DNA of 64,000 nucleotides from Cellulophaga lytica DSM 7489. Its GTDB lineage: Bacteria; Bacteroidota; Bacteroidia; Flavobacteriales; Flavobacteriaceae. Positions 25,409 to 33,513 of this stretch are shown here, in pieces. The number at the start of each line of letters is the position of its first letter. Within the stretch, counting starts at the first letter, position 1. Made by a program: the position numbers and the translations under genes. The stretch spans positions 2,593,501 to 2,657,500 of the forward strand of contig NC_015167.1 in assembly GCF_000190595.1 (NCBI RefSeq), read 5' to 3'. The notes under the pieces are model-generated. The model made no database searches. It was not told where the DNA came from and was given only the letters and a program-made list of their open reading frames with translations.

Positions 25409-26664
25409 CCTATATGTGATTTGTTGTTTAATGTATACCCTAATTTATAAGCATTAGAAGCTGTTATTTCTATAATTTTACCAGGCGCAGGTATAATGTT
25501 ATTTTGTAAAAGCAGTCTGTTGTAAATTGCTACATCTTTAGTAGAAACAGCTTTTCCGTTTTTTATAATACTGGTACCGTTAATTTCTAAAAGCAATTTG
25601 TCTTTTAAAGAGTTTATATACCCTTTTTCTTTTAAATTTTTTAAAAAGCTAGTAAGTTTTGCATTGTTATTAATAATAACAATATTATTGTCTGTTTTGT
25701 AGAACGAGAATGTATTATCTGGCGTAATGTTATATCTTTTTAAAATACTCTTGTACTGGTTAATTTGCGTGTTGGTAAGTTTTGTGCCGTTTATGTATAC
25801 ACCAGTTGGGTCTGTATTAAAAACAATATTATTTTTAGATTGTACCATATTATTTTTTAAAAGAGCTGTAATAAGCTCATTTTGCGCACTTGGCCAAGTA
25901 TAATTAATTGTGTTTTTTAGGGTATTACTTAAGTAAGTTTTGTTACTACGCAATAACATTTTTAAAGGAGTATTAATAGCTCCTTTATGACTTGCTTCTA
26001 CGCTGATTATTGCAGCTTTTTCTGCTAAACGTTTGGCTTCTTCAGCAATACGTATAGCATCTTCTTTGTAGCTTTCCAAATTAGCCTGCTCTATGCGCTT
26101 TGCTTCTCTTTGTATTCTGGCAGCTTCACGTTTCATTCTTTCTGCATCTCTAAGTAATCTATCTGCTTCACGCTGTAATTCTTCTGCTTCTCTTTTTGTT
26201 TCATCATTACCAGAAATAACTGTTTTAAGTGTTTTACCCAAGGCTTCAAACTTTGTAATAAGAGCATCAGAAGCAATACTTTTATCTAAAGACATTGTTA
26301 GCTTTTTAGAGTTTAAATTAACGTTGTAAACTTCGTTACCATTAGCATTAGATACCCAAGAATAAGTACTACCAGATTTGGTCATTTTTTTAGATTCTAA
26401 TTCATTTTTTAAGACAGATACTATTTCTACATATCTTTCTTCAGGGAATTTTGCTTTAAACTTATAGCTATCATTAGTATTGCTAATAGCTATAGAAATG
26501 TTTCCGCCTTGGTTATCACTACTGGTTTTAGAATAAGACATAGAACTAGAAGAAGATGTATGTGTTGTTGGTGGTTTTGGCGGTGTTGGTATTGTTTGTG
26601 CTAGTACTGTGCTTCCTAGCAAAAATAAAATAATGTGTACTGTTAATATTGTTATTTTTTTCAT
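25390..26664 (-). CDS. Exported coiled-coil protein of unknown function
   Basis: 424 residues; I do not recognise a family. A signal peptide (MKKITILTVHIILFLLG, ending VLAQ) is followed by a Pro/Ser/Thr-rich linker, a beta-rich segment (about 50-145), then a heptad coiled coil of Glu/Arg/Lys/Ala at about 155-225 in which REAEELQREADRLLRDAER-like repeats recur. The C-terminal 190 residues contain two similar segments (NIVFNTDPTGVYINGTKL and LLLEINGTSIIKNGKA) that look like a duplicated unit with a short INGT motif. It lies 50 nt after the OmpR-type regulator on the same strand, so it is probably the third gene of that operon and an envelope component responding to or modulating the kinase. Confidence 0.55.
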   Translation of the reverse strand: MKKITILTVHIILFLLGSTVLAQTIPTPPKPPTTHTSSSSSMSYSKTSSDNQGGNISIAISNTNDSYKFKAKFPEERYVEIVSVLKNELESKKMTKSGSTYSWVSNANGNEVYNVNLNSKKLTMSLDKSIASDALITKFEALGKTLKTVISGNDETKREAEELQREADRLLRDAERMKREAARIQREAKRIEQANLESYKEDAIRIAEEAKRLAEKAAIISVEASHKGAINTPLKMLLRSNKTYLSNTLKNTINYTWPSAQNELITALLKNNMVQSKNNIVFNTDPTGVYINGTKLTNTQINQYKSILKRYNITPDNTFSFYKTDNNIVIINNNAKLTSFLKNLKEKGYINSLKDKLLLEINGTSIIKNGKAVSTKDVAIYNRLLLQNNIIPAPGKIIEITASNAYKLGYTLNNKSHIGTWVMP

Positions 26665-26714
26665 AGATTTTTGTTTTTAATTTCTGTTTTTCACAGAAGT
26701 TTTTGTTGTTACTT

Positions 26715-27425
26715 TTACTCCTTAATTTTAAAGGTTAAGCCAACACCACGCGCACTCTCTATAGAAATGTTGTTGTCTTCTTTAAAATATTTACGGAGCC
26801 TACTAATAAAAACATCCATACTACGACCAGAGAAAAAATCGTCTGTACCCCAAACGGCATTAAGTAAATGATCTCTTTTTACCATTTGGTTTTTGTTCTC
26901 AAAAAAATAGGCTATTAATTGAGCTTCTTTTTCTGTTAGCCGTTGTGTGGTGTTGTTAAATATTAGTTGGTAATTAACAGGGTTAAAAACATAGGCGCCT
27001 ATGTTGTAACTGCTGTTGTTTTTTGATTGATGAATGATTTTTTGTGTTCTTTTTAATATATTTTTTAATCGTAATACTAAAATATCTGCTTCAAAAGGTT
27101 TTACTATATAATCATCTGCTCCAAGTTTTAAACCTTTTATTTTATCTTCTTTCATTTTTTTTGCAGTTAAAAAAACAAAAGGGGTTTCTGGGCTATTGTT
27201 TATTATTTTTTCTGCTAGAGTAAAGCCATCCATTTTTGGCATCATCACATCAAAAACGCAAATACCAAAAGGAGTGTTGTTGTTAGCTTCTAACATAAAA
27301 ATATCTAAAGCTTCTTTTCCATCTTTTGCCCAGGTAACTGCAAAATTGTGAATTTCTAAGTATTGTTTTAAAATACTTCCAAAATCAAAATCGTCCTCGG
27401 CTAATAAAACAGTGGTTTTTTGCAT
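26715..27425 (-). CDS. OmpR/PhoB-family response regulator
   Basis: 236 residues. The receiver (about 5-120) has Glu 10-Asp 11-Asp 12, phospho-acceptor Asp 59 in VFDVMMPKMDGF, TAKK and the Lys in YIVKPFEAD. The C-terminal winged helix (about 140-236) shows RLTEKEAQLIAYF, RDHLLNAVWG and the recognition-helix region SMDVFISRLRKYF. Its ATG overlaps the kinase stop by one base (TAATG), so translation is coupled. The direct TTAAC repeats with 11-bp spacing at 28880-28895 and 28976-29003 are the expected kind of target for an OmpR-type dimer. The pair resembles RprX/RprY of Bacteroides, but orthology is not shown. Confidence 0.93.
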   Translation of the reverse strand: MQKTTVLLAEDDFDFGSILKQYLEIHNFAVTWAKDGKEALDIFMLEANNNTPFGICVFDVMMPKMDGFTLAEKIINNSPETPFVFLTAKKMKEDKIKGLKLGADDYIVKPFEADILVLRLKNILKRTQKIIHQSKNNSSYNIGAYVFNPVNYQLIFNNTTQRLTEKEAQLIAYFFENKNQMVKRDHLLNAVWGTDDFFSGRSMDVFISRLRKYFKEDNNISIESARGVGLTFKIKE

Positions 27426-28816
27426 TAGTTTATTGGTGTTTTAATAGTAAACGTTGTTCCTTTATGTAATTGGCTATGTATAGCAATAGAACCATTATGT
27501 GCTTTTATAATTTGGTTAGTATAATACAAGCCTAAACCTAAACCTTTTACGTTGTGTAAATTGCCCTCTGTAACTCTGTAAAATTTATCAAAAATTAGGG
27601 GTAGGTTTTTTTCTGGTATGCCAATACCATTATCAGTTATGTTAATACAATATTCTCCGTTTATATGCTTTGTTTCTATGGTGATTTTTATAGATGCTGA
27701 ACCATATTTTACTGCATTTTCTAATATGTTTAGTAACGCTGTGGTAAAATGAAATTTATCAATACGTAATAAAACCTCTGCGCTACAAACGTTGTTTACA
27801 ATAGTAACGTCTTGTTGTTGTACAGATAATTTAAAATCATCAATTAAGTTTTTAAAATACTCATTATCAATAACCTGCTCTTTGTTTAGTATAATTTCTC
27901 TAGAGCTAAGGCTGTTAGTCATTACTTGATCTATTAGTTTTTGTAAACGTTCATTTTGCCTATCTACAATATTAAGTGTGCTGTTAAAAATTACTTCATT
28001 ATTTTTAATTTCTTCTTTTTTAAGACTTTTAGATGCTATACTTAATGTAGCTAAAGGTGTTTTTAACTCATGCGTAATATTATTTATAAAATCGGTTTTA
28101 ATAGCTGTTATTTTTTTCTGTGTTATTAAGTTTTTAATGGCGTAGTATAAAAGCCCAATAACAATTAAAAATATTAGTACAGAGGCAAAAAATAAAAAGG
28201 CCATTCTTTTATATACAATACTTTTCCAGTCTTTTATAACTATTTTATTTTCTGTTTTTACTTCTAAATCAAAGGTGTTTATTTTTATTTCATCTTTAAT
28301 TTTTTCAACAAATTCTTGCTCAGAAAACCACTTAGCGTTGTTAATGGTTTTTGCGTTTTTATCTTCAAAATCTTCGCCAAATAATCTTAATTCTTTTTTG
28401 CCAGCAGAAAATATGGTGTCATTTTTAACTTTATCTAAAAGAACAACGCTAGTTAAATTCATTTTAAAATCTACATCATACCCTAAATTTACTTTTTTAA
28501 GTTCTGCTTTAAATATTTTTTTAAACTCGGTATTTAGGCTATCACTTTTTTCTTTAGACCTACTAACAATTTGGTGTTTAGATAAACGATTGTTTTTATA
28601 ATCTGCTATGTAATTTTTTAAATTATCTCCCCATATATTGTACAATGAATCTAGTTTAGTATTGTCATCTATTACAGAGATAACATCTGTAGTTTCATTA
28701 ATAAAAGCTTTCTTTTTTAGTTGGTAAGTATTGTTTATTAAGTACGCCTGTATAGACGATAACGCTATTAAAACTAGTATAGCGGTACTTATTAATATGG
28801 TTGTTTTGTTTTTCAT
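27425..28816 (-). CDS. Two-transmembrane sensor histidine kinase
   Basis: 463 residues. Helix 1 (about 7-27) and helix 2 (about 206-228) flank an extracytoplasmic region of roughly 180 residues with no recognised sensor fold. The HisKA domain has FINNITHELKTPLATLS with phospho-acceptor His 249. The HATPase domain shows the N box LLNILENAVKYG, DNGIGIPEKN, the F box and the G box GLGLGLYYTNQI. It is the first gene of a kinase-regulator-coiled-coil operon on the minus strand. TATTTTTG at 28842-28835 is an exact -7 element, and a TTAAC repeat lies about 38 bp further upstream, which suggests autoregulation. Confidence 0.93.
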   Translation of the reverse strand: MKNKTTILISTAILVLIALSSIQAYLINNTYQLKKKAFINETTDVISVIDDNTKLDSLYNIWGDNLKNYIADYKNNRLSKHQIVSRSKEKSDSLNTEFKKIFKAELKKVNLGYDVDFKMNLTSVVLLDKVKNDTIFSAGKKELRLFGEDFEDKNAKTINNAKWFSEQEFVEKIKDEIKINTFDLEVKTENKIVIKDWKSIVYKRMAFLFFASVLIFLIVIGLLYYAIKNLITQKKITAIKTDFINNITHELKTPLATLSIASKSLKKEEIKNNEVIFNSTLNIVDRQNERLQKLIDQVMTNSLSSREIILNKEQVIDNEYFKNLIDDFKLSVQQQDVTIVNNVCSAEVLLRIDKFHFTTALLNILENAVKYGSASIKITIETKHINGEYCINITDNGIGIPEKNLPLIFDKFYRVTEGNLHNVKGLGLGLYYTNQIIKAHNGSIAIHSQLHKGTTFTIKTPIN

Positions 28817-28834
28817 TGGTTATTTTCTGCTAGT

Positions 28835-28842
28835 CAAAAATA
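28835..28842 (-). promoter_or_regulatory. Candidate -7 element for the kinase-regulator operon
   Basis: Read on the minus strand this is TATTTTTG, an exact TAnnTTTG match, 19 nt before the kinase ATG. No TTG is found at 17-23 nt upstream, so activation by a bound regulator at the TTAAC repeats would make sense. Confidence 0.4.
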
Positions 28843-28879
28843 CCAATAAACCTACATTATGTACCGTAAACAGAAGTCG

Positions 28880-28895
28880 TTAACCCTTCGTTAAC
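28880..28895. promoter_or_regulatory. TTAAC direct repeat, pair near the kinase operon
   Basis: TTAAC occurs at 28880-28884 and 28891-28895, exactly 11 bp apart, each inside GTTAAC. Eleven-base spacing is usual for OmpR/PhoB-family binding sites. A further partial copy (TTAAT) follows at 28897. Confidence 0.5.
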
Positions 28896-28975
28896 GTTAA
28901 TATTCGCCCTGTTTATAGCATTTAAAGGTCTTTTGCTCTTTTGTTAATAGAACAATTTTTTTAGTTGCCTTGCCA

Positions 28976-29002
28976 TTAACTGCCCTTTAACCTTGGCTTA
29001 AC
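28976..29002. promoter_or_regulatory. TTAAC direct repeat, triplet near the DUF5916 gene
   Basis: TTAAC occurs at 28976-28980, 28987-28991 and 28998-29002, three copies in exact 11-bp register. The last copy is 57 nt before the DUF5916 ATG, and about 22 nt before CACATTTG (29025-29032), a one-mismatch -7 element. The position suits activation by the OmpR-type regulator encoded divergently. Confidence 0.55.
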
Positions 29003-29058
29003 CAATAGTATGGTATAACAATCTCACATTTGTGTTGTCAATTAAAAAACAACCAATT

Positions 29059-31482
29059 ATGAAAATTAGTAAAAAAACCAATATCTGTAGGTTGGTAGTC
29101 TTGTGTGTATTTGGGTTTGTACTACATAACGTAACAGCCCAAAAAAGTATAAAAATACATAAAGCAACAGAAATTATTAAGATAGATGGAGAAGCTACAG
29201 AAGCAATATGGCAGCAACATTTAGTGGCAGGTAATTTTATACAAACCTTGCCAGAGGCCGGAAAATCATCTAAACAAAAAACAGATATAGCTATTTTATT
29301 TGATGATAGTTACTTGTATGTTTTAGGTGTTTTATATGTTGATGATAAAAATGAAATTAGCAGCCAATTAACAGCCAGAGATGATGTGGGTAATGCAGAT
29401 GTTTTTGGCATACAAATAGATCCTTTTGGAGAGGCTAGAGAAGGTTACGATTTTTCTGTTACAGCTGCAGGTGTACAGTCCGACCAAAAAATAACACCAA
29501 CCGATACTTACGCAAATTACAATGTTGTTTGGCAGAGTAAAGTAAAATTGTATGCTACTAAATGGATTGTAGAAATGAAAATACCGTTTAATAGTATACG
29601 TTTTCCTAAAGAGGATTTAAGCAATTTTAAGATCAATTTTCAACGTATAACAAATGCTTTAAATGAAGATGCCTATTGGAACCCAATACGGTTAGATGTA
29701 GACGGATATTTAAATCAGCTAGGAAAATTAAATGGATTAAACAGTATAACGCCACCGCTTAATTTGTCTTTTAATCCGTTTGTATCTGTAGTAACAGAAA
29801 AGAGTCCTACTGGTACTAAAAATACAACTTTTAATGGCGGTTTAGATGTAAAGTATGTGCACAAAAATGCATATACATTAGATGTTTCTCTTATTCCAGA
29901 TTTTAGTCAGGCACCATCAGACGATCAAATTTTTAATCTATCTCCTTTTGAAGTAAAGTTTAATGAAAATAGACAGTTTTTTGTAGAAGGTACAGAGATT
30001 TTTGACAAAGGTGGTTATTTGTATACACGTAGAATAGGAGGTGCGCCAATATCTAAAGATAACATTCATTTATCTGAAAATGAGGAGGTTAAAGAAAACC
30101 CAGTTACATCTAACATTATTAACTTACTTAAGTTTACAGGTAAATCTAAAAACGGATTGTCTATTGGTGTTTTAAACGGAATTACTGCAGAGAGTGAAGC
30201 CGAAATTAAGAATATAAATACCAATACTACAAGAAAAGTTGTAACTAACCCACTAACCAATTATAATGCAATTGTTTTAGATAAAGCATTAAAAAACAAC
30301 TCATCTTTAACTTTTATAAATAACTCTGTATTGCGCAGTGGCGCTATTTATGATGCTAACTTAACAGCACTTTTGTATCGTTATTACAATAAAAACAGAA
30401 CCTACTCTATGTACTTTAAAAAGGCACTTTCTCAAAAATATTTTTCTAATACGGAAGACGAGTTTGGACACGAGTACTATGGTTATGCGGGTAAAGTTAG
30501 TGGCAAATGGCGAGGAGGAGCATCTATTAAATTACTAGATGATAAATTTGACTCTAATGATTTTGGATATTTGTCTAGAAACAATGAGCTGCGCTTTAAA
30601 GGGGATTTAAGTTATACCAATAATAAGCCTAAAAAAATATTTTCTAGATATCAAGTTTTTTTAGATCACCAGCAGAGGTACTATTACAGTTTAATGAAGC
30701 AAGAGCAAACGTATTATAAATTGGGCACCTATGGTGTGTTAAAAAAAAATAATCATACTTTTTTTGCTGAATTTAGATATTTAGCTAAAGGCAAAAACTT
30801 TTTTGAAGCACGTACAAAAGATAGATATTTTAATGTGCCAGCACAAGCAGAAACCTTTTTAGAATACCAAACAAATAGTAACAAAAACATTTCATTATCT
30901 GCATATATGGTTTTGGTTAAATATTACAATTCTGATGTGTTTACAAATGAGTTTATTACGGGCTATGGTCTGCGGGCAAGAGTTGGTCAGCACTTTTCTC
31001 TTTATTTTAGTCAGGCTTTAGAAGACAAACCAAACGGAGTAGGATTTATAAAAAATGAGGAAAATGATATTGTTTTTGGTAGTAGAAAAGTAAAAGAATT
31101 AAACAACGCAATTACTTTAAATTATGCTGTAAACTCTACCTTAAATGTAAATATGCGTTTGCGTCATTATTGGATTACAGTAGATTATAATAACCAATTT
31201 ACACTAAAAAATAATGGTGATTTTATGACTAATAATTTTAGTATAAATCCAGATGATTATGATGATAATTTTAATCAGTTTAATATAGATGTTTTAGCCA
31301 AATGGCAGTTTGCACCAGCTAGTGAAGTTAGTTTAGCTTGCAAACTTGGGTCTAACTACTATAATGCAGCAGTAAACTCTAATTATGGTACAAATTTAAA
31401 ACGTGTTTTAGAAGAAAATAATAGCACTACAGTATCATTAAAAATGACATATTTTTTAGATGCCAATATACTTAAAAAGTGA
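29059..31482 (+). CDS. CBM9-like plus DUF5916 outer-membrane-type protein
   Basis: 807 residues from the ATG at 29059; a GTG at 29032 would add nine residues but the later start begins a good signal peptide (MKISKKTN to NVTAQ). The N-terminal 200 residues are a CBM9-like sandwich (IIKIDGEATEAIW, FDDSYLYVLGVLY, DVFGIQIDPFGE, EMKIPFNSIRF). DUF5916 follows with FEVKFNENRQFFVEGTEIF and RRIGG, then a long series of amphipathic strands that look like a beta-barrel. Family function is unknown. It diverges from the OmpR-type two-component operon with TTAAC repeats in between, so it is a likely target. It ends 2 nt before the TetR gene on the other strand. Confidence 0.85.
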   Translation: MKISKKTNICRLVVLCVFGFVLHNVTAQKSIKIHKATEIIKIDGEATEAIWQQHLVAGNFIQTLPEAGKSSKQKTDIAILFDDSYLYVLGVLYVDDKNEISSQLTARDDVGNADVFGIQIDPFGEAREGYDFSVTAAGVQSDQKITPTDTYANYNVVWQSKVKLYATKWIVEMKIPFNSIRFPKEDLSNFKINFQRITNALNEDAYWNPIRLDVDGYLNQLGKLNGLNSITPPLNLSFNPFVSVVTEKSPTGTKNTTFNGGLDVKYVHKNAYTLDVSLIPDFSQAPSDDQIFNLSPFEVKFNENRQFFVEGTEIFDKGGYLYTRRIGGAPISKDNIHLSENEEVKENPVTSNIINLLKFTGKSKNGLSIGVLNGITAESEAEIKNINTNTTRKVVTNPLTNYNAIVLDKALKNNSSLTFINNSVLRSGAIYDANLTALLYRYYNKNRTYSMYFKKALSQKYFSNTEDEFGHEYYGYAGKVSGKWRGGASIKLLDDKFDSNDFGYLSRNNELRFKGDLSYTNNKPKKIFSRYQVFLDHQQRYYYSLMKQEQTYYKLGTYGVLKKNNHTFFAEFRYLAKGKNFFEARTKDRYFNVPAQAETFLEYQTNSNKNISLSAYMVLVKYYNSDVFTNEFITGYGLRARVGQHFSLYFSQALEDKPNGVGFIKNEENDIVFGSRKVKELNNAITLNYAVNSTLNVNMRLRHYWITVDYNNQFTLKNNGDFMTNNFSINPDDYDDNFNQFNIDVLAKWQFAPASEVSLACKLGSNYYNAAVNSNYGTNLKRVLEENNSTTVSLKMTYFLDANILKK

Positions 31483-31484
31483 CG

Positions 31485-32078
31485 TTAGTTATAATAACTG
31501 TTAGCGTACTCTTTTACAGTTATACCTTTTAAATTGTAAACAATTAAATGTTTTAAAATTGTATCAGAATCATAAATATTAAAAAGATTGTCTGAAGAAA
31601 AAGCAATAGTCCCTACATTTAAAAAATATAACTCTGTAACCAGTTTAAGGTTTACATTAGGTAAAATTTGTCCTTTTTCTTTAGCATTTTTTAAAAGGTT
31701 ATAAATGATTGTAAAAGCAAGCTCATGCCTAAAATTGTAAAAAGTAGTATGGGCTTTAGGATAGTATTTTTTTAAACCAAAAATAAACGAGGGTTTAAAG
31801 TATCTTAGATACTCAAACCCTCGTTTGTATATTAGTATAATAGTAAGTATATCGTCATTTAAATTGTTTTTAACAATTTCATTAATATCCAATTTATAAT
31901 CGTTTATTAAAGACGTAACACTTTTGTTCACTAAAGTTTCTTTGTTTTTAAAATGTACATAAATCGTTTTTTTAGAAATTCCTAGCGTTTTTGCTAACTC
32001 ATCTAAAGTAATACGTTTGCTGCCAAATTTTGTAAAATTGGCTTTAGCACATTCTAAAAGCTCTTTTTTAGTGATCAT
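31485..32078 (-). CDS. TetR-family transcriptional regulator
   Basis: 197 residues. The N-terminal HTH (about 1-50) reads ANFTKFGSKRITLDELAKTLG and ISKKTIYVHFKNKE, the classic TetR pattern. The C-terminal ligand domain is not assigned to a subgroup. It is the last gene of the minus-strand efflux operon, 11 nt after the outer-membrane factor, so it may be a local repressor of the pump or regulate something else. An unusually strong hairpin (31785-31826) lies in its coding sequence. Confidence 0.88.
   Translation of the reverse strand: MITKKELLECAKANFTKFGSKRITLDELAKTLGISKKTIYVHFKNKETLVNKSVTSLINDYKLDINEIVKNNLNDDILTIILIYKRGFEYLRYFKPSFIFGLKKYYPKAHTTFYNFRHELAFTIIYNLLKNAKEKGQILPNVNLKLVTELYFLNVGTIAFSSDNLFNIYDSDTILKHLIVYNLKGITVKEYANSYYN
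31785..31826. repeat. Strong inverted repeat inside the TetR gene
   Basis: Perfect 12-bp arms (AAACGAGGGTTT at 31785-31796 and its complement at 31815-31826) enclose a second perfect 5-bp stem (GTATC 31800-31804, GATAC 31808-31812) with a 3-nt loop. The structure is translated normally in the TetR frame. It lies about 300 nt beyond the end of the convergent DUF5916 gene, so it could stop read-through from that side, although it lacks a T run. Confidence 0.6.
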
Positions 32079-32089
32079 TACTACTTATA

Positions 32090-33508
32090 TTATTTCCAGC
32101 CGCCACCAAGAGCTTCATATAAATTTACAATACTTGTTAGTTGCTGTAATTTGCTATCAATAATATTAAGTTCTGCATTTAAAGCACTTTCTCTGGCAGT
32201 TAATAAATCTAGGTAATTTGCGTACCCATTTTTAAGTAACTCTTCAGAGTTTTGCTCTGCTCTACGTAAGGCTTCAACTTGTTTTAATCTGTACTCATAT
32301 TTTTCAGTTTCTGCATTGTACGTATACAAAGCATTAGATACCTCAGAACCAGCAGTTAAAAGTGTCTTTTTAAATTGTAATAAAGACTGTTCTTGTTGTG
32401 CTAGCGCAACTTCTTTTTGTGTTTTTAGCTTACGCTGATTAAAAATAGGCTGCGTTAAACCACCAACTATATTTGCAAAAAGGGAGTTAGCGTCTAATAA
32501 TTTATCTAACTCTAAACTTTGGTATCCCCCAGAAGCTGTTAATGTTAATGAAGGATAAAAACTACTTCTAGCAACATTTGTAAGCTCAAAAGAATTAATT
32601 AAACCATATTCTGCCGCCATAACATCTGGTCTGTTGCTAAGTAATGTAGCTGGTACACCAAGCGCTAAGTCGGTTTCTATTTTTTGTATGTCTAAACTAC
32701 TTCTCTTAAAGCTTTGTGGTGCCTTACCTAATAATATACTTAACGTATTTTCTGTTCTAAAAATAGCAGCTTCAAGATCTACTTTTAAAGCTTTTGCACT
32801 ATTGTATTGTGCTATGTTTTGGTCTACTGCAACTTGAGTTACATTACCAGCATCTTTTAAGGCTTTAATTGTTTCTACACTACTTTCTCTAGTCTTAATT
32901 GTTTCTTTAGTAATAGCTAATTGGGCATCTAAAGCCAATAAGTTATAATATGTATTTGCAATACTAGAAATAAGCTGTGTTTTTACAGCTTGGTGCCCAG
33001 CAACACTTTGCATATATGCAGCTTGTGTGGCTCTTTTATTGCTTCTTATTTTACCCCAAATATCAGCTTCCCAAGATAGGTTAGCAGTAATATCATACTG
33101 GTCTGTAGAAGTATTACTTAAAAAAGAACCAAACTGACTGTTTTTAGATAACTCTTGGTGTGTGTAATTAGGACCAATGCTTAATGTTGGAAAATACCCA
33201 GCCTTACCTTGTTTAGCATAAGCCTCTGCAGCTGCCAATTGTTGAATTGCAATTCTAATATCTAAATTGTTTTGCAAACCTTCTTGTATGTACTGCTCCA
33301 AATAATTGTCAGTAAACAAGTTTTTCCAAGACACATTTGCCATAGATATACTATCTGTAGGCAAATTGTCTGTTCTGTATAAGGCCTCGGTTTGTGGTAA
33401 CTCTGGCCTATCATAATCCTTAGCAACAAAACAACTTTGTAGTGTAAAAGCAACAACTACTATAAGCGCTGTTTTGCTAATAAATTTATATTTTATTGTA
33501 GATTTCAT
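32090..33508 (-). CDS. RND efflux outer-membrane factor (NodT/OprM type lipoprotein)
   Basis: 472 residues. The lipobox LQSC (Cys 26) marks an outer-membrane lipoprotein. Two OEP repeats with long helices follow, including NVSWKNLFTDNYLEQYIQ, the NLSWEADIWGKIRSNKRA segment, LLSNRPDVMAAEY and the C-terminal RRAEQNSEELLKNGYANYLD region. It is the TolC-like exit duct of a tripartite pump, working with the RND transporter that ends 5 nt upstream and the adaptor. All three parts are encoded in order adaptor, pump, duct. Confidence 0.94.
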   Translation of the reverse strand: MKSTIKYKFISKTALIVVVAFTLQSCFVAKDYDRPELPQTEALYRTDNLPTDSISMANVSWKNLFTDNYLEQYIQEGLQNNLDIRIAIQQLAAAEAYAKQGKAGYFPTLSIGPNYTHQELSKNSQFGSFLSNTSTDQYDITANLSWEADIWGKIRSNKRATQAAYMQSVAGHQAVKTQLISSIANTYYNLLALDAQLAITKETIKTRESSVETIKALKDAGNVTQVAVDQNIAQYNSAKALKVDLEAAIFRTENTLSILLGKAPQSFKRSSLDIQKIETDLALGVPATLLSNRPDVMAAEYGLINSFELTNVARSSFYPSLTLTASGGYQSLELDKLLDANSLFANIVGGLTQPIFNQRKLKTQKEVALAQQEQSLLQFKKTLLTAGSEVSNALYTYNAETEKYEYRLKQVEALRRAEQNSEELLKNGYANYLDLLTARESALNAELNIIDSKLQQLTSIVNLYEALGGGWK

Positions 33509-33513
33509 AGTTT

